The notes below the pieces were generated by a model, which made no database searches, was not told where the DNA came from, and was given only the letters and a program-made list of their open reading frames with translations. From a virus: DNA of 46,427 nucleotides. The position numbers and the translations under genes were made by a program. Every line of letters begins with the position of its first letter. Position 1 is the stretch's first letter. The stretch covers positions 1-46,427 of the IMG/VR virus record IMGVR_UViG_3300034683_000076; one strand, 5' to 3'. Below, piece by piece: positions 41,246-46,427 of the stretch.

Positions 41246-42724
41246 TTAATTATCGAATTTAAATTGTGTATATGCTTGCAGCATAAGTTGATTGTCGTCT
41301 CGACGCACTATCTGAACAAGCCATGCCGGAAGTATCGATGCAGTTTCGTAGTATTTGTTACCTATGAGAAATGTTTCTCCTTCAGGTGCTACGATTTGAA
41401 AATGTTTTTGTGTTCTGTTCACTAAAAATACGTGATCTGTATCTTTAGGTATATCATAAGTTCCAGAGGGGTACTTATTATAATCCAAAAGAACTACTAC
41501 CGGAGAAGTTACTTTAGGTGCAGTGACTTTGTGTTTATCGCGCAATTCTGCAACAGGTACAGAATCCGGCACAAACCTTTTTGTGGGATTATATTGGGCA
41601 TACACAAATTGTTCATTGGGGGGAGTTATAAATGGAACTACTTGGGTTTTGCCTGAACCCGGGGTTTCATTACCAGCGTCAGAATGTGGGTGAACAACAA
41701 TTCCTCGTATTATCAGTCTGGCTATACCGTTCTGCATAGCTTCGTGTTTTCCAGGATACCATTCCTTTACGACCAAACGAACACCTTTTAGTATCGAATC
41801 GTATTCTTCAGGTATGGATGAGAAATCAATACTTTGTCTATGATAAAGAGGTCTGGCTTTAGTTACAAGTGCATTTTCTTCAGATGCATTTCCCTCAGGA
41901 AATTGTGTGGAAGTTACAGGAGGAAGAGATACATCCTGTGACAGTATTTCCCAGGTATCATCTTTGAGAATTTCTATATCCACTAACTTCGGAAACGGCA
42001 CGTCTTCCGCAGGATCTTTAGGGTTGAGTGATATACGTCCAACAATCCCAAGTTCGCGCAGTTTAAATCGTAGAACGTTGAATTTATACCCGACCATTTC
42101 TTGAGCTGTAGGAGAAGTAGAAGCAAACAACAATTGTTCTGTACGATTGAATCTTCCATCGGTTATAGATGAAGGATCTTCTAAAAAGTCCATATTTCCG
42201 AATGCGTGAGGGGCAAGTCCGGCTAAAGTATATCCTGAAACTTCAACAGTACCTAAACTTGATTCTATACGACTCAGATCTCGAACAAGCGTTTCGACCT
42301 CGTTTGTGATGGGTTGATGTAACTGTCGTTTTTCTAGAGCTTCAGGAGTTAACAGTTCGTCAGGAAGATCTTCAACACGATATTCGCTTCCATCCAGACG
42401 GATCATAACGTCTGGCATGTCGTCAACGTAGGAACTATGATAGAGTCTGGGTTGGTATATACTTGGATCATCAGAAACAGTACACCCACAAACTTCAAAT
42501 GTACCATCTGAAAGTAGGTGATATACACGAGAACTATCGAATTTTATGAGATTATTGTTGAATGTCAATGCTGCAAGAGTAGCATGATTTTCTTTAATGT
42601 ATTCATATTCTTCGAATCGGGAACCCTTAAAAGGTACTTGAACGATGTAGAACATATCTTTAGATATGTCTTTCGTTTGTTTCCCTTTTACTGTAATGAC
42701 ATGAGAATCAGGATAAATCTTCAT
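41246..42724 (-). CDS. Probable tail/virion structural protein (492 aa)
   Basis: ATG 42724 follows AAGGAG. The 492-residue product is beta-rich through most of its length and has a short helical region around residues 130-165. It lacks His-x-His repeats. It ends with strand-rich segments (KHFQIVAPEGETFLIGNKYYE) of the type found in fibre or baseplate proteins. It sits downstream of the fibre genes but is separated from them by a terminator, so it likely has its own promoter (TATAAT and CTTATGTAC lie 28-40 bases upstream). Confidence 0.75.
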   Translation of the reverse strand: MKIYPDSHVITVKGKQTKDISKDMFYIVQVPFKGSRFEEYEYIKENHATLAALTFNNNLIKFDSSRVYHLLSDGTFEVCGCTVSDDPSIYQPRLYHSSYVDDMPDVMIRLDGSEYRVEDLPDELLTPEALEKRQLHQPITNEVETLVRDLSRIESSLGTVEVSGYTLAGLAPHAFGNMDFLEDPSSITDGRFNRTEQLLFASTSPTAQEMVGYKFNVLRFKLRELGIVGRISLNPKDPAEDVPFPKLVDIEILKDDTWEILSQDVSLPPVTSTQFPEGNASEENALVTKARPLYHRQSIDFSSIPEEYDSILKGVRLVVKEWYPGKHEAMQNGIARLIIRGIVVHPHSDAGNETPGSGKTQVVPFITPPNEQFVYAQYNPTKRFVPDSVPVAELRDKHKVTAPKVTSPVVVLLDYNKYPSGTYDIPKDTDHVFLVNRTQKHFQIVAPEGETFLIGNKYYETASILPAWLVQIVRRDDNQLMLQAYTQFKFDN

Positions 42725-42783
42725 ATATAAACTCCTTATAGGGTTAAACTCGTACATAAGTTAAATTATACAATAAATAATTA

Positions 42784-42815
42784 GTAAGAGACTCCTTGTA
42801 TAAGGAGTCTCTTAC
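42784..42815 (-). terminator. Intrinsic terminator
   Basis: A 14-bp perfect stem GTAAGAGACTCCTT with a GTAT loop directly follows the stop of the leftward 42818-44818 gene. Confidence 0.85.
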
Positions 42816-42817
42816 GT

Positions 42818-44818
42818 TTAAACTATTTCAACAATAGAATCTGCTTTGATTCTGTAGCGTTTTCCGTTGATAGGATTTACAATTGTTCTAGGATACCCAG
42901 TAAGACTTTGTATCGTACTAGTAGTATCTTTGACCCATACACCATTGACGAAGTTCCATACACAATTAAGCGTAAGATCAAACAGTTGATCTGCGTTAGT
43001 CCCACCGTCAAATTGTACGTTAGAAAACGTTGAGTATTGCTGAGAAAAACAAGTGTATCCGTATTTAGCACCATCAAGTGCCCAGGATAAGTAAGAATAA
43101 TCGTTAAGATCAATTTCTAGTAACGATTCGGACACAAGCTCTGTTGATCCAAATTGCGAACACGTTGCTCTTATCATAGAACCAATGCGTTCGACTCTTA
43201 CTCGAGTTTGTCCTACAACTGACCAGTTTCCTTGTTTTTTGATACTAGGAAGAGCTACTGTTTTGACCACGATATTTGGGGAACCATAGTTCGTATTGAG
43301 TACGTAAGCCAAAGACCAACAAGTACTAGATGTGAACCAAGGAACTCCACCCGGTTCCCGTATAGCAACTAATGTGTGGTTGATGTTGTTTTCGCGTTTA
43401 AACGCAACTACAGATCCTATACAGTCATTATCTGCTGCTACACTAGAAAAGACACAATCGTGAACGTAATTGGTATAGTTCTTGGGAGAAACAAATCCAG
43501 TCCAAGTTCCAGAGTTGATCGTACAACGAAAGCCTTGTCCGTAACGTTCCCACGCTGCAGCTTCGTGTTGAGGTGGAGTTCCTCCAGGGTAATACTCAGT
43601 ATGGTTGCTGAATCTATCCCAAGAGTTGAAGACTTCTGCTAATGTAGGCGGAGTGTATGATGTTTTGAATACTTCCAGTTCTTCGGTATTAAAAATGTAT
43701 GCTTCCAGTTCAGGAAGTTCTAACACATTCAATTTGACCGTTCCTGTAGCAACGTAATCTAGAGCATCTTTTATATTGTATTGAAATTCTGCAGGATTTC
43801 CAGCGAATCCAGTACTTTGGAAGGTGATGTTGCCTGCATTTTCTGTAACTTCTCCTCCTACAACATGATCACCCAGTCCGGTATATGTTATCGGAGGATT
43901 TTTAGTTATGTCGTTGGATAATAACTGAGATACAGGTAAAACTATAGAACTTCCCTGAGTTATATCAAAGACGTCGTTAACTGCCGTGATGGGATGTGGT
44001 TCTCTTATCCTCAACGATACTTGGGATTCGACGGTTTCTCCAGTTGTACGATTTTTAATAACACACACAAACGTAGCAGTTTGTCCGATGTCAGAACTGT
44101 CTTCGAATGTGATAGAAGAAATCTTACCGTTGAAAGTGCTGGTTCTAACAGTACCTCCAACTACGGAGTTGATTGAAATTATCTCTAAGACATCCGCGTC
44201 TTTGTTCGATACAATTTCTCCATCTGCACGCACAAGATCATTATTCAGTATGTCAGATGTTCCCATGACAAACGGTACCCCTTGAGAACAAAAGAATCCG
44301 TCATCGATAGGTAACGTTGTGACATCTATATCGTATTCGTCATTGAGTCCTTTTAATAGTTCTTTGACAAATAACGCCACGTGTTTAAAATTGTGGGGCT
44401 TTCTTTTGTAAAGTTCAAGGATCTCATTCTGTCTGAACTGAGTTAAGATTTTCGGACGATGCGATTCATATTCGTATTGTAGACTAGTTCGTAGGAGTCG
44501 TCCAAGTCTGGGGGTTCCTTCTCCGTGTGTTCGGCGTATCGTCAAAAACGATTGCATCGGATACGGTTCATCCAAAACGAGATAAAATACATCTTGGTGT
44601 TTAACTTGTTGTATCAGATTACCTTGATAAAAGTCTACCGTGATGGGTTTTCCTGGGTCTTTAGAAAACTGACCTATAGTCAGGTTATTTTTGAGTATTC
44701 TTCCATGCCCAGAAGGGATATCTTCAAAATCTATTTTGAGGTTTAAAAATACAGTGCTTTTTGTAGTCTGTATTTCTGATATGGGCACTCCCGTGTTGTC
44801 AGTGAACTGAAGGATCAT
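42818..44818 (-). CDS. Tail adhesin with cadherin-like Ig domain and lectin-like C-terminus (666 aa)
   Basis: The first 200 residues are a mixed domain with no named fold. Residues about 205-370 contain bacterial Ig/cadherin-like repeats (TAVNDVFDITQGSSIVLPVSQLLSND is the typical edge). The last 270 residues look like a concanavalin-like beta-sandwich with many Trp, Tyr and Gly (GTWTGFVSPKNY, YSYLSWALDGAKYGYTCFSQQYS). It probably binds host surface sugars. The Shine-Dalgarno AAGGAGG lies 13 bases before the ATG, longer than usual, so the exact start is slightly uncertain. Confidence 0.8.
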   Translation of the reverse strand: MILQFTDNTGVPISEIQTTKSTVFLNLKIDFEDIPSGHGRILKNNLTIGQFSKDPGKPITVDFYQGNLIQQVKHQDVFYLVLDEPYPMQSFLTIRRTHGEGTPRLGRLLRTSLQYEYESHRPKILTQFRQNEILELYKRKPHNFKHVALFVKELLKGLNDEYDIDVTTLPIDDGFFCSQGVPFVMGTSDILNNDLVRADGEIVSNKDADVLEIISINSVVGGTVRTSTFNGKISSITFEDSSDIGQTATFVCVIKNRTTGETVESQVSLRIREPHPITAVNDVFDITQGSSIVLPVSQLLSNDITKNPPITYTGLGDHVVGGEVTENAGNITFQSTGFAGNPAEFQYNIKDALDYVATGTVKLNVLELPELEAYIFNTEELEVFKTSYTPPTLAEVFNSWDRFSNHTEYYPGGTPPQHEAAAWERYGQGFRCTINSGTWTGFVSPKNYTNYVHDCVFSSVAADNDCIGSVVAFKRENNINHTLVAIREPGGVPWFTSSTCWSLAYVLNTNYGSPNIVVKTVALPSIKKQGNWSVVGQTRVRVERIGSMIRATCSQFGSTELVSESLLEIDLNDYSYLSWALDGAKYGYTCFSQQYSTFSNVQFDGGTNADQLFDLTLNCVWNFVNGVWVKDTTSTIQSLTGYPRTIVNPINGKRYRIKADSIVEIV

Positions 44819-44839
44819 AATCTTATCGTAACCTCCTTC

Positions 44840-45442
44840 TTAGTTTTTGACACTAAGAAAAAATGTTAACGTAGACGGATACGTATTGATGATGTCAAGT
44901 TGTCTACTGATAGGATCAATAGTCCAATACGCAACACTGGCAGCGTCCGCTAATACTCCATCATCTTCAAATTTCAGATGAACATGTACGTAATGTAAAT
45001 CTCCTAATGTTTCATCTAATACAGTTGACCAAGTTTGATCTTGATCAAGTTCAAACGAAGTGTTGAGTATATAAAACGAAAGATCTTCTGGAGTGTGAGT
45101 ATGTGTCCTATCTGCAGCTCCGATCGCTTCAGGTAAATGAGTATGATCTTTGTTTGCAGCTCCAAGATCATTAAGAGCATGGGTATGCTCGACTGTCGCA
45201 GCCCCGATGTTCTCAGGGGTTATAGGATCTCTACCTCCCTGAGCATGTGATGCACTGTGTGGTGCAGTAGAATCGAGCAATATCCCATACTCAAGTTCGG
45301 ACCATCTCTTGTTGTCTATCCCAACTTTTAAGTTAGTAGTACCTTTGTCGAGAGCAGCTTCTCCTGTGAGGATGACTGGATCTTCGGATTCCCATTCTGA
45401 CTTTGGTCTGATGTGGATTCTGAGATTTGTGACGATGGGCAT
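44840..45442 (-). CDS. Short tail-fibre protein with His-x-His repeats (200 aa)
   Basis: ATG 45442 follows CTGGAGG. The N-terminus (LKVGIDNKRWSELEYG) matches the common phage adhesin N-terminal motif. Residues about 60-120 hold H-A-QGGRDPITPENIGAA followed by three HTH units (VEHTH, KDHTHLPEAIGAA, THTHTPEDL), nearly identical in layout to the shaft of the 25196 product. The last 80 residues form a small beta domain. Its first 115 bases overlap the end of the previous gene in another frame. Confidence 0.85.
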   Translation of the reverse strand: MPIVTNLRIHIRPKSEWESEDPVILTGEAALDKGTTNLKVGIDNKRWSELEYGILLDSTAPHSASHAQGGRDPITPENIGAATVEHTHALNDLGAANKDHTHLPEAIGAADRTHTHTPEDLSFYILNTSFELDQDQTWSTVLDETLGDLHYVHVHLKFEDDGVLADAASVAYWTIDPISRQLDIINTYPSTLTFFLSVKN

Positions 45443-46164
45443 GTAGTTTCCTCCAGAGACGTTAAATATGCTTTCAGTGTGGATTTTAAATCCGGAATAT
45501 GATGCAAATATGCAGTTGCGTTCCAGAAAAAGATATCTATAGGAAAGATCTGATTGTAAAGATCAATGACTCCTACGGGAGGATGAATCGCCGTACGAAT
45601 AAGGCATTCGTCCATAATATCGAGCATACCTTCTTTTGAAGTTGCAACCAGATTCGGATCATATTTTAAAGCCGATATTCTTGTTTCCGGAGTAATTTGA
45701 TCAAAATATACCGGGAATTCTTCTATAGGTGCAAGTGCTTCTCGTATGTGCGATACTTCTTCTCTAGTTTTTTCTCGGTGATACTTCCATTGTCCGGAGA
45801 TGGCTCGATAGTATCTGGTCAGAGCCATACTGCCACCTCTGGTCAAGATGTGTGCCATATGGTTGATACCACTATCGTTGTAAATATTGCCTGTACGCAA
45901 TTGGAGAAGATGTCTAAGAGTAGCATTTAATGAATCTGCAAGAAGAGAGTCAGAACCTTCAGGATTATTTTGCCAACTATAAAACGAATATTTTTGTGCA
46001 CCAAATTCGTGAACTGTAGAAATAGTTACAAAGGCTAACTGAAAGAAATCTAGAGTTTCAACGAATGGATATTTTTTAAAAAAGAAATGATCTTCCGAAC
46101 TAACAGAAGCTTGAGCAAAGAACTTTCGTTCATTTTTTATTTGTTGTTTACGAGGATTTGACAT
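45328..46164 (-). CDS. Hypothetical virion-operon protein with overlapping C-terminus (278 aa)
   Basis: ATG follows AAGGA. Residues 1 to about 240 are mostly helical with many aromatic residues, and no known family is evident. The last 38 residues are Ser/Gln-rich and low in complexity and are read from DNA that also encodes the start of the 44840-45442 fibre gene in another frame. They are probably a late extension after loss of an earlier stop. It is the first gene of the leftward fibre unit. Confidence 0.75.
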   Translation of the reverse strand: MSNPRKQQIKNERKFFAQASVSSEDHFFFKKYPFVETLDFFQLAFVTISTVHEFGAQKYSFYSWQNNPEGSDSLLADSLNATLRHLLQLRTGNIYNDSGINHMAHILTRGGSMALTRYYRAISGQWKYHREKTREEVSHIREALAPIEEFPVYFDQITPETRISALKYDPNLVATSKEGMLDIMDECLIRTAIHPPVGVIDLYNQIFPIDIFFWNATAYLHHIPDLKSTLKAYLTSLEETTCPSSQISESTSDQSQNGNPKIQSSSQEKLLSTKVLLT

Positions 46165-46192
46165 AGAACGTCCTTATTTTTAAGGTTAAGTC

Positions 46193-46201
46193 ATTGTATG
46201 A
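46193..46201 (+). promoter_or_regulatory. Candidate late promoter box ATTGTATGA
   Basis: ATTGTATGA lies 29 bases before ATG 46231, the same spacing as at 25158 and 37539. Confidence 0.45.
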
Positions 46202-46230
46202 GTTTAATGCGGCCCTATTTGGAGGAAAAT

Positions 46231-46427
46231 ATGCCCACTATTCATACGACCATAGGTGAAATGACAAATCATATTCACCATACGGTATCGACACAACTTG
46301 TTAAAAAATTAACTTCCGAGATATTCCCTGAGATCACGTTTCACGATAATTTTTATTTGGATACTGGGTATAGTGTAGTTCAGTCGTATGTGGATCACAA
46401 CCACAATCACAAATTAAAAGGAACTCA
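46231..46427 (+). CDS. Start of another tail-fibre-like protein (3' partial)
   Basis: ATG follows TTTGGAGG, and the frame stays open to the end of the window (65 complete codons). The visible part has a His-rich start (NHIHHTV), a FHDNFYLDTG stretch like the HHNFFLDNTV of the 25196 product, and DHNHNHKLKG. This suggests another member of the same fibre family, divergent from the 46164 gene. Confidence 0.75.
   Translation, partial: MPTIHTTIGEMTNHIHHTVSTQLVKKLTSEIFPEITFHDNFYLDTGYSVVQSYVDHNHNHKLKGT

Noticed and set aside
1-46427. CRISPR array, insertion sequence, integrase or attachment site
   Set aside because: No regularly spaced repeats, transposase or integrase motifs, or flanking direct repeats were seen. 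The inverted repeats found are terminator hairpins.

Overview
This window looks like part of a jumbo bacteriophage genome related to Pseudomonas phage phiKZ (the nucleus-forming Chimalliviridae). The evidence is a roughly 780-residue major capsid protein of the phiKZ gp120 type, an N-terminal family B DNA polymerase fragment next to it, a RuvC-like resolvase, a DnaB-like helicase, a UvsX/RecA-like ATPase, an SbcC/Rad50-like ATPase and many large tail-fibre genes. Copies of TATATTAC, the early-promoter box recognised by the phiKZ virion RNA polymerase, lie upstream of several genes. The DNA is AT-rich, genes are on both strands, ribosome binding sites are strong, and almost every transcription unit ends in a long perfect hairpin. 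I see no tRNA, CRISPR array, insertion sequence or integrase. Chimallin, PhuZ tubulin and the multisubunit RNA polymerases are not in this window, so the host and the exact genus cannot be fixed.

Layout. Positions 1-2164 (+) hold the end of a gene with a C-terminal membrane segment and two unknown proteins. Positions 2218-3458 (-) hold a likely structural protein and a small ParB-fold protein. Positions 3480-4411 form a weakly coding unit bounded by an early-type promoter and a terminator, with a possible prfB-like +1 frameshift site. Positions 4463-10088 (+) are a block of small, probably early, accessory proteins, including two paralogous pairs and a macro-domain protein. Positions 10125-12671 (-) encode the SbcC-like ATPase. 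Positions 12791-14168 (+) encode a small fibre-like coiled-coil protein and an unknown protein. Positions 14318-17013 (+) hold three genes, two of them with perfect early boxes: a ligase-like OB/zinc/HhH protein, a codon-optimised 160-residue protein and a probable beta-solenoid protein. Positions 17089-23476 (-) encode RuvC, the polymerase exonuclease half, the major capsid protein and a very acidic protein. The helicase is at 23566-25119 (+).

Positions 25196-46427 are mainly virion genes. They encode fibre and adhesin proteins built from His-x-His repeats, NPH-type repeats, a tail-collar domain, carbohydrate-binding and LamG-like domains and a cadherin-like Ig domain. Four other elements interrupt them: an early-promoter gene (28185-29738), a dCMP deaminase/DUF5662 pair, a small unknown gene, and the UvsX-like recombinase.

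Two promoter classes can be read from the sequence. TATATTAC-type boxes precede early genes. A second box, close to ATGGTATGC (consensus ATNNTATRN), lies 22-38 bases upstream of capsid-linked, tail, polymerase and SbcC genes and fits a middle or late promoter. Together the genes cover DNA replication and recombination, capsid building and host adsorption, with a cluster of uncharacterised early proteins that may act in host takeover or counter-defence.
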